A stretch of 64,000 nt of DNA, taken from Geobacteraceae bacterium. GTDB lineage: Bacteria; Desulfobacterota; Desulfuromonadia; Geobacterales; Pseudopelobacteraceae. The stretch covers positions 85,793-149,792 of the forward strand of contig JAAXTM010000006.1 of the NCBI GenBank assembly GCA_013336525.1, given 5' to 3'. Below the pieces are notes generated by a model. That model was not told the origin of the DNA. It made no database searches and saw only the letters and a program-made list of their open reading frames with translations. How positions within the stretch are numbered: the first letter of the stretch is position 1; every line of letters starts with the position of its first letter. The position numbers were made by a program, and so were the translations under genes. Shown here in pieces: positions 26,933 through 35,659 of this stretch.

Positions 26933-27946
26933 TTACTTCACCAAGGCCAGGTCGGCAATTACAGGAAGATGATCAGACCCGATATCCGGGCCAACTACGC
27001 TGAGAAGTGGCGTGAACCTTTTCCCTGTCAGGATATGATCTATTCTAACGCTATACGAAAAATTGCGCACTGACACTCGCTGGGACCATCCATAGCCACA
27101 CCCGGCCTCAGAAAATGCATTTGTGAAATCATCCCATACAGACTTGTAAATACTGCTATCTACCGGCGTATTAAAATCACCGGCAATGATTTTCGGAAGC
27201 GATAATGTATCTATATAGCGACGAACTTCTTGCGCAGCACGGTGCCGAAAAGCGGTTTCCTCAAGACACAATCCACTCCGCGAAGGACGCAAAAACGTAT
27301 ATCGGTCAAGTATCTGCATCAGACCAAAACGGGGCGTCGGCAACTGCAAAGAGCAGACAGCTACATCTCCACCGGGGGTCTGTGCATTTACATGCAAAAG
27401 ACATGTCGATGGCCACTCACCTTTTGGCGGCATAACCTGTACAAGGTTAACCTTGCGTAACGGAAACCTGGAAAGAACAGCCAAACCACGCGCTGTAATC
27501 ATATACCAGCCAGGCGGCAACGAAAGCTTAATCTCTTCAGGACACTCCTGCAGTGCAACAATATCGGCAGATGATTCGCTAATTACCGAAACTAAATGTG
27601 ACGTATCGTATTTTGCCGAGTCGAGATTACAGGTTAAAACTCTCAGCTTCTTAGTTCCTGAATAGTCGGAGTGGGTAACTTTGCTTAGTGGGAGATTGAA
27701 GTGCATGAAGGGTCCAACAATAATAAGCGCCGCAATCCCGAGCGGAAGTAACAATCGCCTATCATAATATACCGCAAGGGGAACAAGCAGAAACAGTGGT
27801 AAAGCCAGCAACCAGCGAGGTCCAAACAACAACATGGTAGCAGGCCACCAACGGTCACCACTGACATACATAAACAACAGTGCTGAAAAAACCAGTGCCG
27901 TATAAGAATACGCAACCCATTGCAGATAGCGGCCAATTTTATTCAT
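26933..27946 (-). CDS. Membrane-anchored endonuclease/exonuclease/phosphatase-family protein
   Basis: 337 aa. Three N-terminal membrane helices (about 10-30, 37-60, 65-85), then an EEP domain (about 100-337). Motifs: VLTCNLDS, IVALQEC, AGDFNTPVDSS and GSDHLPV, covering the metal-binding Glu, the Asp-Asn pair and the catalytic Asp-His. EEP enzymes cleave phosphodiesters in DNA, phospholipids or inositol phosphates; the membrane anchor argues for an envelope substrate. Such proteins recur near exosortase loci, but I cannot name the substrate. 78 nt separate it from the exosortase. Confidence 0.85.
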   Translation of the reverse strand: MNKIGRYLQWVAYSYTALVFSALLFMYVSGDRWWPATMLLFGPRWLLALPLFLLVPLAVYYDRRLLLPLGIAALIIVGPFMHFNLPLSKVTHSDYSGTKKLRVLTCNLDSAKYDTSHLVSVISESSADIVALQECPEEIKLSLPPGWYMITARGLAVLSRFPLRKVNLVQVMPPKGEWPSTCLLHVNAQTPGGDVAVCSLQLPTPRFGLMQILDRYTFLRPSRSGLCLEETAFRHRAAQEVRRYIDTLSLPKIIAGDFNTPVDSSIYKSVWDDFTNAFSEAGCGYGWSQRVSVRNFSYSVRIDHILTGKRFTPLLSVVGPDIGSDHLPVIADLALVK

Positions 27947-27989
27947 TATTATCGTTATAATTTAGAAATCCTGACACTAACTTCAATCT

Positions 27990-28285
27990 GTTCGCCGCCG
28001 TCAAAAGTATTACTGGATGTTGTTTGAAGCGTTTATGAAAACATACATCCAGTTAGCTGTTTTATCAGTCACTTTTAAGCGATGAACGCGGAGAAATCAA
28101 ATGATATAAATAAATTCTGACTGAACAAAAAAATTGTCTGTAGCTAATAAAAGCCTGATTTTATAGGCGTTCATCCGCGTTTATCTGTGGTAAATGCTTT
28201 TCAATGCTTAATCCTGAGGATGTCCTGAAGCTAAGTCGATTTTCAGCTTCGGGATTACAACTCAAAAACAGTCCTCTGTCCTCTG
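27990..28285. repeat. Nested repeat cluster upstream of the EEP gene
   Basis: CGCAGAT-type arms (left truncated near 27993, right GCGTTCATCCGCGTTTATC near 28168) enclose a long hairpin insert (28005-28082). An AATCC-type inverted repeat (28208-28257) and two units of the TCCTCTG motif follow. Confidence 0.7.
28005..28082 (+). repeat. Nested hairpin insert, long form, copy 2
   Basis: AAGTATTACTGGATGTTG through CACTTTTAAGCGA, with the inner palindromic arms (ACTGGATGT / ACATACATCCAGT). Two compensating changes keep the stem paired relative to copy 1. Confidence 0.72.
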
Positions 28286-28318
28286 CTTAAACAAAGTGTA
28301 AACTTTCCCGACAGACAG

Positions 28319-28350
28319 AAAAAGGCGCTGCAAACGCAACGCCTTTTTTT
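28319..28350 (-). terminator. Terminator after the second PEP-CTERM gene
   Basis: AAAAAGGCG..TGC pairs with GCA..CGCCTTTTT around AAAC, with one mismatch. Paralogous to the terminator at 24384-24425, including flanks. Confidence 0.8.
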
Positions 28351-28375
28351 GCCAAACTATGTATGGTGGTTGGTC

Positions 28376-29140
28376 TTAGGCGTTTTTGTTCATGCGGCGT
28401 TTGCCGAATACTGCAAGACCAAGCATACCCATTCCGAGGAGTACCATAGTGCCAGGCTCAGGGACTGGAACTTGCTCATAGATTACATCATTAGCGCAGT
28501 TAACACCCCACCCAATGATGAAGCCCATATCACCAACAGCAAATCTACCATTATTAAAGTCAAATGAAGTTACTGTGGCGTCAGTAAGACCTGCAAAATA
28601 TACAGTTCCTATTTGATTTATGTTATATGGGTTGTCATTATAATAACGGCTGTTCAGTAAATCAGCCGATACGGCAATCGCGTGATCGTTGCGGATAGTG
28701 AGGTCTGTACCACCTGTTGTCACGTAATTGGATATAGGGTTAATTCCCTTTACAGAACTGAGACCAGCACCCGTAATATTGAACAAGGCATAATCGCCTG
28801 CGGCTTGACCGCTTCTAACAATATAATCCCATGTTGTATCTGTGGCATTGTTCAACACATTAATAAACAGGTCCGTTGTGTAAAGATCGGACCAGCTATT
28901 GCTAAAGCTTAAATCCTGTGTAAATGTTATCTGACTCAATGTGCGGTCGGCCTCGATAGTAGCAGTACCACCAGTGATATCCGGGTGACCAATGACATCT
29001 TTAGAATTATCCCCTGGGTCAGTCGTACTTTCCCATGTAGGCCAGAATTTTGCCGTATCCCCAAAAGTAGAGACAGCATAGGACGTTTGACTAAATGCAA
29101 GTTGCGCGATAATGCCAAGTGTAAATAATACTTTCTTCAT
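28376..29140 (-). CDS. PEP-CTERM sorting-signal surface protein
   Basis: 254 aa. Signal peptide about 1-22 (LFTLGIIAQLAFSQTSYA). C-terminal signal: VPVPEPGTMVL, hydrophobic LLGMGMLGLAVFG and basic KRRMNKNA, nearly identical to that of the protein at 10907-11617, so both should be handled by the same exosortase. The middle is a Thr/Asp/Asn-rich beta-type sequence with no recognised catalytic motif. It has its own sigma-54 promoter. Confidence 0.9.
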   Translation of the reverse strand: MKKVLFTLGIIAQLAFSQTSYAVSTFGDTAKFWPTWESTTDPGDNSKDVIGHPDITGGTATIEADRTLSQITFTQDLSFSNSWSDLYTTDLFINVLNNATDTTWDYIVRSGQAAGDYALFNITGAGLSSVKGINPISNYVTTGGTDLTIRNDHAIAVSADLLNSRYYNDNPYNINQIGTVYFAGLTDATVTSFDFNNGRFAVGDMGFIIGWGVNCANDVIYEQVPVPEPGTMVLLGMGMLGLAVFGKRRMNKNA

Positions 29141-29220
29141 GACTTTGTTCCTCCATTATTTGTGGTAGAGCATATTTAGTGGGTTAATTAATAATCCAAA
29201 AGTGTGCTGTACACTGTTTT

Positions 29221-29236
29221 AGCATTAATAGTGCCA
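29221..29236 (-). promoter_or_regulatory. Sigma-54 promoter of the second PEP-CTERM gene
   Basis: Minus-strand TGGCACTATTAATGCT: full TGGCAC at -24 and TGC at -12, with the exact 10-nt GG-GC spacing. It lies 81 nt before the start codon. Confidence 0.75.
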
Positions 29237-29339
29237 ACTAAATAACATACTGTTTAAAAAGCATATTAACATTAGAAGAGAAGTCATTATGGGGATTTGT
29301 AAAGAATTTCGACAGGGGGTATTCGGGATAGACCGTCCA

Positions 29340-29372
29340 CCTGTGACGCTACCCGTCAGGCAGCGTCACAGG
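29340..29372 (-). terminator. Hairpin downstream of the beta-helix gene
   Basis: Perfect 11-bp stem CCTGTGACGCT/AGCGTCACAGG with an 11-nt loop, 36 nt past the stop. No U run follows, so it may act as an RNA-stabilising hairpin instead. Confidence 0.5.
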
Positions 29373-29408
29373 AAACCTTCAAGTGCTTTTGAAAGTGAAC
29401 TGCATCAG

Positions 29409-31922
29409 TTAAGGCATGCGAATAAGTGCTTTTGGCGCTGCGGGTGGAGTAACCGGGTTGTTAACCGTTAAGGAAACAGCTGCAGAAGTCCCCACATTGT
29501 TGGCGGCATCGTATGCTTTTGCTGATAGAGAGTATATTCCATTTACCACAGTCTTGGTGTTCCAACTGAAACTGAATGGAGAAACCAAAGCGGTGTACAG
29601 TGGCGAGCTGTTTAAATAATAAACAACCCTATTCACCCCAATGTTGTCAAAGGTTCCGACAGTAACTGGAACCACACCCATTATCGTGGCAGATGTGGCT
29701 GGTGAAGTTATAGAGACCGTAGGGGAATTAGTGTCAAATGATCCGGCAACATCTAAAAGGATTTCTAACTCACCGGTGGCAGTTCCGGCAAAATTCTGAA
29801 TTGCACTGGCAACACCATCTTTTTCGGCAATCAGTTTGTAAGGCGCAAATGTAGTCGTAGTCAAACCAGCTGTGCTGCATTCCAGGCCTTTACCCTCTTT
29901 CTTAAATTCCGGAAGGACAATACTTACAAAGCCACTGTCACTGGTTGTTCCAACATATGTGTTAGATTTGCTGTCGGTGGCCGTTACAGTTGCACCAGGA
30001 ATAAATTGTCCCAAAGCATTCTTTATTGTTATATTTGCGCTCCATTTTACGGTTAAATCACTCTGCCCTGAAGTATTCCAACAGAACTGACTCGGAAAAC
30101 TTGTCATATAGATAGTATCTAAAAGGCTATTTCCCGTTTCAGGTCCAATCCAGTAACCGTACTCTATAGGCGCAACTGTTGGCGTGCCAGTTTGAACTAG
30201 CGTATTGGAACGTAATGTAACACCTTTAACTGATGATCCGTCGTTACCGCCGAATCGCACAGCTTGATGTGAACTGGTAAACGTATTGTGGTGTATATCA
30301 AGTGTCCCACCGGTTGTCATATCAACCGTTTGTAGTGAAAGGGCATTTGCATCTTTTCCTGTTCCGGAAGCAGATACGGTTATCTTGTTATCATGGATTG
30401 CTATATTGTCTGTTGCAGAACTGGCATTGATATTGATGCCATACGCCCTGTGGGCACCTTTTACATCAGTACTAGCAGTTATTGTGTTGTTTTTGACTAT
30501 TAGATTTTCATGCCTACCAATACTGCTTCCCCAATTCCTTATTCTGATACCCACTACCTCAAGTCCAGCTTCGTCGTACTCAGCGTTTCTTGTCTCGTAC
30601 AAACCAAGGATATTATTATTTGATATAGTTACGTTTTTTGTACCTTTTTCTGGAGTTGGAGAGTTACACCCTGAAGCTGCGTCAACGAGAATCCCACGAC
30701 CCTTGATAGGTGTAATATTATTATTATCAATCGTAGTATTCAAGACGCCTGATATTCCAATTGCATAACCTTCTGTCACTGTTTCATTCTGCGATATAGA
30801 GTTACCTGATATCAATGAAGTAACACTCTCGTTTCCGGCGTAACAGCTATAATAAAAAATTCCATATTGCGGTACATTGGAAATATTATTATTTGTAATC
30901 GTGTGACTACCTTTTGACATTGAGAATGACATGCCACCCGTTCCGTGCATACGGTTAAACACTGACAGAGAGGTGCTGTTTATATTAGAATTGGTGACCG
31001 TTGGACTGATGCAGTAAAAGCAATCGATCCCATGCGTATTGATTCCATTCATGTTTATAGTCATATTGCTGATAACCCAATTTGTTCCTATATATCTGAT
31101 GCCGTTTGACCTTACACCGTTGCCGACACCTTGACTAATTGTCCCATTTATTATTGTTACATCATTTGCCGCACCGTAATAGTCAGGCCCATCTGGCTCG
31201 TATGATGTTGTTTTTTGATAAGAATCCTGTACTACACCGTAATCATAGGCTGGCTTTATTGAAATCATACCGATTGTCTTTGGACTCGTACCAAAACCGG
31301 TTAATTGCAAGTATACTGCCGTATCAACTGTTGGCTTATACTGCCGTAACAAATCAAGATCACCTGCATCAGCATATCCACGATTCAAGTAATCCCCGGT
31401 GACTGTTTTTGCAAAAAGGACCGAATTATCAGACGCTTTTTTCAATTCAATGAGATATGAGTCTGTACTCGCCCCTTGGGCAAAAGCAAAGCCCAAGTAT
31501 GTTTTCCCTCCTCTCAAAGTAAAAGTGGTGCTTTTCAAAGATGCTGTTGCTGATATCACTGCATCCCAACTTCCAAATGGAAATTTAGAAGCTGTTTTTG
31601 TTGCGGTTCCGCTTATTAATGTCCAGTTTGTTGGGGTAGAGCCATCGATCCAGTTTGAAAATGTATCGTTAGCGACTGTTGCCACATTGCCGTTCCCGAA
31701 TGTAGCAGTATGGCCATTAAAGTCGAGAGTAATATTATTACCTTTAACGATGAAACAGGTTGTATCACACACGTAGTCGTCCTGTAGCGTGGTATTTGCA
31801 GTAATTGCTATAGGCTGAGTCAAGTGTGTAAGAGCAAAACATTTAGGCGGTTGCAAGAATGATAATGCAAAAACGAACCAGAATCCCGCTGACATAATGT
31901 ATGCTTTAGTTTGCTTTTCCAT
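29409..31922 (-). CDS. Secreted parallel beta-helix protein with Ig-like domain
   Basis: 837 aa; AAAGGAG precedes the ATG. Signal peptide about 1-30. LTQPIAITANTTLQDDYVCDTTCFIVKGNNITLDFNGHTAT is typical of NosD/pectate-lyase-like beta-helix proteins. Many short repeats of the type ITNNNIS, TIDNNNIT and LIVKNNTIT run through about residues 250-600. An Ig-like domain (SPTVSITSPATSATIMGVVPVTVG) sits near the C-terminus and resembles those in the 653-aa fusion, ending VNNPV. There is no PEP-CTERM or dockerin. No clear catalytic residues, so a structural or glycan-binding role is as likely as lyase activity. A GEMM-like leader precedes it. Confidence 0.82.
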   Translation of the reverse strand: MEKQTKAYIMSAGFWFVFALSFLQPPKCFALTHLTQPIAITANTTLQDDYVCDTTCFIVKGNNITLDFNGHTATFGNGNVATVANDTFSNWIDGSTPTNWTLISGTATKTASKFPFGSWDAVISATASLKSTTFTLRGGKTYLGFAFAQGASTDSYLIELKKASDNSVLFAKTVTGDYLNRGYADAGDLDLLRQYKPTVDTAVYLQLTGFGTSPKTIGMISIKPAYDYGVVQDSYQKTTSYEPDGPDYYGAANDVTIINGTISQGVGNGVRSNGIRYIGTNWVISNMTINMNGINTHGIDCFYCISPTVTNSNINSTSLSVFNRMHGTGGMSFSMSKGSHTITNNNISNVPQYGIFYYSCYAGNESVTSLISGNSISQNETVTEGYAIGISGVLNTTIDNNNITPIKGRGILVDAASGCNSPTPEKGTKNVTISNNNILGLYETRNAEYDEAGLEVVGIRIRNWGSSIGRHENLIVKNNTITASTDVKGAHRAYGININASSATDNIAIHDNKITVSASGTGKDANALSLQTVDMTTGGTLDIHHNTFTSSHQAVRFGGNDGSSVKGVTLRSNTLVQTGTPTVAPIEYGYWIGPETGNSLLDTIYMTSFPSQFCWNTSGQSDLTVKWSANITIKNALGQFIPGATVTATDSKSNTYVGTTSDSGFVSIVLPEFKKEGKGLECSTAGLTTTTFAPYKLIAEKDGVASAIQNFAGTATGELEILLDVAGSFDTNSPTVSITSPATSATIMGVVPVTVGTFDNIGVNRVVYYLNSSPLYTALVSPFSFSWNTKTVVNGIYSLSAKAYDAANNVGTSAAVSLTVNNPVTPPAAPKALIRMP

Positions 31923-31967
31923 TTTCGTTCTCCTTTACTGATCTAGTGTCATTGAAGTTATTTCCAT

Positions 31968-32001
31968 AAAAAAACAGGCCGCCATTCTGGCATAACCTGT
32001 T
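31968..32001 (-). terminator. Expression-platform terminator of the GEMM-like leader 3
   Basis: AACAGG (31973-31978) pairs with CCTGTT (31996-32001), reinforced by GCCA/TGGC inside. The minus strand continues as UUUUUUUAUGG. Confidence 0.8.
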
Positions 32002-32005
32002 TTTT

Positions 32006-32083
32006 CGATAACCCGGCTATCCTGAGTAATTTCAGGACCCGCAGCTTTGTGACCCCAGGTTACCCTGAGTTTACCTGTTCGAA
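32006..32083 (-). ncRNA. Divergent GEMM-I-like riboswitch 3
   Basis: On the minus strand: ACUCAGGGUAACC, then GGGGUCACAAAGC, P3 (GGGUCCUGA..UCAGGAUAGCC) and CCGGGUUAUCG. The P3 and 3' parts match GEMM-I, and the AGGG stretch would place G at position 20 (c-di-GMP type). P2 is reduced to about 3 bp with no GNRA loop, so the assignment is tentative. It stands about 85 nt before the beta-helix gene and is followed by a terminator. Confidence 0.6.
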
Positions 32084-32216
32084 AACAGATGATTCAGTTT
32101 ATATGTCAAAATATTGCGAAATCCAAAAATCTTAAGTGATGATCATCACAAAGCAGCGTATTAACTTACAAAAATATGGTTTTCACTTCACTAATTAAAG
32201 CGACTCCAGAGCAATT

Positions 32217-33575
32217 CTAACAGAATTGATTAGGAATTTTAGAGATGCAAAAGCGATACTTTCCTGAACTTTCCGACTGAATCGACTCAGTATACTCTAT
32301 TGTGTGTCTCATTCTATCACCAAAACGTTCTAAAGCAAGTCGATTGATATCAGACTCCGTCTGCTCAGAAAAGCATTCCCCCTTCACAATCCTGAATATC
32401 AGGTAATCTATCTCTTCTTGAACAATCTGCATCTGCTTCACGCCAGGTAGATGCATGGCAAAATTTTCAGTGAGCGAAATCCCCGAAATATAATTACCAT
32501 CAGGTGTCACCACATAATCTGCCACACGACCTTCTAAAGAGTCCATAATCGGGTAGGTGCAGCCACAGTGGCAAGACGTTTTCGTCGAAGGCACGCCAAC
32601 GTCACCGACTTTATATCGAATAAATGGCATTCCATAATTGGTTAGATCAGTAACCACAATAGCCCCCGGTTCACCCGGAGGGACCGGTTTACCATCCCTT
32701 ATAAATTCGACTAACAGAGTGTCGCAATTCAGGTGCATATTTCCTTCCGGACACTCACAGGCTATTAAACTTACCTCTTCGCACCCATAACGATTTGTCA
32801 CCCGACAACCAAAAACCTCCTCAATTGCCTGTCTTTCAAAATCGTGTAGAACCATACACGTGCTGATGATACCTCGCGGTTTTATTCCAGAAAGCCCTTT
32901 ACTCTGCATAAAACGGGCAAAAAGAAAGAGCGAATGAGCATGGCCGAAGAGAATAGCAGGAGGTTTTTTACACAGCGTTTGATGAAAACGACTCATCTCT
33001 TTCTCATCCATTTTGAGAGTGTCGAGATAATCGTACCGTGTCAGTAACAGGTTGCGAAGATACAATCGCCAGTTCAATTTATTATCCGGGTTCCCCCATA
33101 TGGCACCCACTCGCTCACCAATATCCCACCCCGCCCAACGGTCGTAGGTCATGGTAACAGCGCGCTTCCACTGTGAACTTTCCTCATCGACAAAGAATTC
33201 AAGCGAAACACCAGTAGACCCGGAAGTTTTTCTTGGTATAAGCTGATTTTTTTGATAATTACGAGCAATCATTTGTTCAGAGTTGGAACGTATTTTATCT
33301 TTCGTGAGAATGGGAAAATTCAGAAAATCAGAAGTTTTTTTTATATTTTCTGGTCTGAATTGGTCCATATCAAAAATCAGCCTATAGAAACTGGTATTTT
33401 CATAGGCATGCACAAGAAGCTTACTTAGGAGCTGCCATTGATCAGTCTGTACTAACTGCCGCTTACGATATTTTGCACCATTCAACTGTTGAAGATGTTG
33501 TAAATAAGGTGTACCTTCCTTGGCAGCCCAAAGCGGTGCTATTATGTTTCGGATAAATAAACTGCTAAGGCTCAT
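32217..33575 (-). CDS. PaaK/CapK-like AMP-forming adenylase
   Basis: 452 aa, phenylacetate-CoA ligase/CapK family (adenylate-forming). The phosphate-binding loop is RKTSGSTGVSLEFF, and RYGCEEVS and YKVGDVG follow as adenylate-binding motifs. A C-x-C-x(n)-C cluster (CHCGCTYP) is typical of this subgroup. CapK-like proteins occur in capsule loci and are thought to activate a carboxylic acid for polymer modification. Last gene of the leftward polysaccharide cluster. Confidence 0.82.
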   Translation of the reverse strand: MSLSSLFIRNIIAPLWAAKEGTPYLQHLQQLNGAKYRKRQLVQTDQWQLLSKLLVHAYENTSFYRLIFDMDQFRPENIKKTSDFLNFPILTKDKIRSNSEQMIARNYQKNQLIPRKTSGSTGVSLEFFVDEESSQWKRAVTMTYDRWAGWDIGERVGAIWGNPDNKLNWRLYLRNLLLTRYDYLDTLKMDEKEMSRFHQTLCKKPPAILFGHAHSLFLFARFMQSKGLSGIKPRGIISTCMVLHDFERQAIEEVFGCRVTNRYGCEEVSLIACECPEGNMHLNCDTLLVEFIRDGKPVPPGEPGAIVVTDLTNYGMPFIRYKVGDVGVPSTKTSCHCGCTYPIMDSLEGRVADYVVTPDGNYISGISLTENFAMHLPGVKQMQIVQEEIDYLIFRIVKGECFSEQTESDINRLALERFGDRMRHTIEYTESIQSESSGKYRFCISKIPNQFC

Positions 33576-33627
33576 TTGAGACCCTCAGTATATCTTGAAT
33601 AATTGAGAATGGTACTCGTGAATGCGG

Positions 33628-34737
33628 TCACAATAATACCTCTCTTAGATACAAATAGTTTAAAGTCGCTTCTGCCATAGACTTATTATTATCAAGTGTA
33701 GGCAGTTTCTCGCACAATATACTTAAAATGGATTGGATACTTTGTGATTCATAATTGATTATCTGGTTAGCACTGAGATTGATCATCTTACTAAATTCGA
33801 TACATTTTTCATGGTAAGGCAGCATAAGTAATGGAACATTTAGTGAATATGCAAAAACTATAGAGTGAAGACGCATACCAATTAAACACCGCATTTTTTT
33901 AATTGTCATAGCCATGTTGTTTAGATTGCCATCATATTCATAATAAAGAAGGCGATCTTTATATTCAGGCATCTGGCTAATTAGATTCTGACATAAAGCC
34001 CTATCGCCAACATCTTTATTTGAGTTAAAACAAAGTAATAAAATTTTTTGCGACACATTATTAGCCAATATTTCTTTTATTAGATTACAAACATAGTTAT
34101 TCCGAGCGACTTCTTTGTTTGTGTCTCCATTTGAATGCCGTTCAAAATTGCACAGCGAAAAACCAATTATGTCTTCGTTATAACTTTGCCTAACACAATT
34201 AATAATATTAGGTTCACATGCTTTTGATATAAGCACGCCTAAGTCATTAGTTTTATGATAATTAATGTCTATATTCATACTTGATATTCTATCGTAGCTT
34301 GTAGAATCTCTAACTGTTAATAAGTCAAAGTATTTCAAAAGTTCTTTACATTCTAATTCAGCTGCTACGTTCTTAAATGGACCAATTGATACTCCAATAC
34401 CACAAACAATCTGCCTACCTTTTTTTTTAAAACAATTCTTCCAAAGATTAAGACTACCAAAAGTATGGAAATTAGACCCTCCACAAAACAGATTAAGGTC
34501 GAATTTGTTAGCAACCCTTTTATATCTGTATTCCCGGTATTTATACTCAAACCTATCTGGGATATATTTGGTATAAATTGGACTTACCCTGCCATATTCA
34601 GAAGTGAATGCAGTATTTGAAGTTAGAGATAAAGATGTGTTTATTTTATATTCTTTAGTAGCCCATTGCGTTACTTTAACAAATGCATCATCACCTGCAT
34701 TTGAATATCCATAATATCCAACTAATAATGTTTTCAT
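33628..34737 (-). CDS. Polysaccharide pyruvyl transferase family protein
   Basis: 369 aa. N-terminal YYGYSNAGDDAFV is the nucleotide/lipid-phosphate-facing motif of the CsaB/WcaK family. The C-terminal MRLHSIVFAYSLNVPLLMLPYHEK with His is conserved. It would add pyruvate ketals to a glycan from PEP. Low GC compared with the genes right of 44 kb. It overlaps the next gene by 4 nt. Confidence 0.85.
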   Translation of the reverse strand: MKTLLVGYYGYSNAGDDAFVKVTQWATKEYKINTSLSLTSNTAFTSEYGRVSPIYTKYIPDRFEYKYREYRYKRVANKFDLNLFCGGSNFHTFGSLNLWKNCFKKKGRQIVCGIGVSIGPFKNVAAELECKELLKYFDLLTVRDSTSYDRISSMNIDINYHKTNDLGVLISKACEPNIINCVRQSYNEDIIGFSLCNFERHSNGDTNKEVARNNYVCNLIKEILANNVSQKILLLCFNSNKDVGDRALCQNLISQMPEYKDRLLYYEYDGNLNNMAMTIKKMRCLIGMRLHSIVFAYSLNVPLLMLPYHEKCIEFSKMINLSANQIINYESQSIQSILSILCEKLPTLDNNKSMAEATLNYLYLREVLL

Positions 34738-35645
34738 TTAGCCACCTCTTTGCGACGCCCATTGATAATTAATAATAAAATTGAGCGAATAAGCATTACA
34801 ATAGTTTCAATGCGGAAGGGATAAAGAATTGTTGACAGTGTAAAAAGCTTTAAAGCATTACCGATATCATCCTGATCATAATAATTATGAGCCATTGATT
34901 TATAAGTATCCGCATAGAATTTAATGTAAGTCATTATACTTATTTGAGTAGAAATTTCGCTATTGCAGGTGTTTTTTGAAAAAACTATAAAAGCATGATA
35001 ATACATTCTAAAATTATTTTTTGTCAGACTTCCTGGCGTTATCCTGTAGTAAACAAGTTTCTCATCTAAAAAAACAAACTTAAATTTGCTTGAAATGCGT
35101 ATCCATAAATCATAATCCTCAGACACCGTAAGTTTAGTATCAAAATATCCACACTGTTCAAAACATTCTTTTCTGACTAAAACAGATGAAAGGCAAATAA
35201 AGTTACTGATCAGTATATTATTAAGAATATAACCTTCATAATGCTTTCTTTTATTGGTAGAAACAAACTGAGAATTCTTATCAATCAATTGCCTGTCTGT
35301 ATAGCTAACTCCAATACTCTCATCATTTTCAAGGGATCTAATTTGTTTACCAATTTTATTTGCAGCCCAGACATCATCTGAATCTATAAAAGCAATATAG
35401 TCACCTGTTGCTGCCAAAATTCCCGTATTGCGAGCACTTGATACTCCATGATTAGCTGTGTTGATAAGTTTTACTTTTTCATTGAATTTTGAAATAACTT
35501 TATCTGCAGAGTCATCGGTTGATCCATCATTTACAACTATTACTTCCATGTTATTATAATCTTGATTAAAAACTGAAGTAATAGTTTCTAATATAAAAAC
35601 ACTTGAATTATACATTGGGATTATTACTGAGACTTTGCTACACAT
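34734..35645 (-). CDS. Family 2 glycosyltransferase
   Basis: 303 aa. GT-A fold: VSVIIPMYNSSVFILETI at the N-terminus, VVNDGSTDDS nucleotide-binding loop, DxD-type FIDSDDVW and a downstream EDYDLWIRI segment. Uses a nucleotide sugar to extend the lipid-linked repeat unit; donor unknown. AT-rich codon use like its neighbour. Confidence 0.9.
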   Translation of the reverse strand: MCSKVSVIIPMYNSSVFILETITSVFNQDYNNMEVIVVNDGSTDDSADKVISKFNEKVKLINTANHGVSSARNTGILAATGDYIAFIDSDDVWAANKIGKQIRSLENDESIGVSYTDRQLIDKNSQFVSTNKRKHYEGYILNNILISNFICLSSVLVRKECFEQCGYFDTKLTVSEDYDLWIRISSKFKFVFLDEKLVYYRITPGSLTKNNFRMYYHAFIVFSKNTCNSEISTQISIMTYIKFYADTYKSMAHNYYDQDDIGNALKLFTLSTILYPFRIETIVMLIRSILLLIINGRRKEVAK

Positions 35646-35659
35646 ATATAGATCCTATA

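Noticed and set aside
22975..28285. CRISPR array
   Set aside because: Repeats are inverted and irregularly spaced, without constant direct repeats, unique spacers or cas genes.
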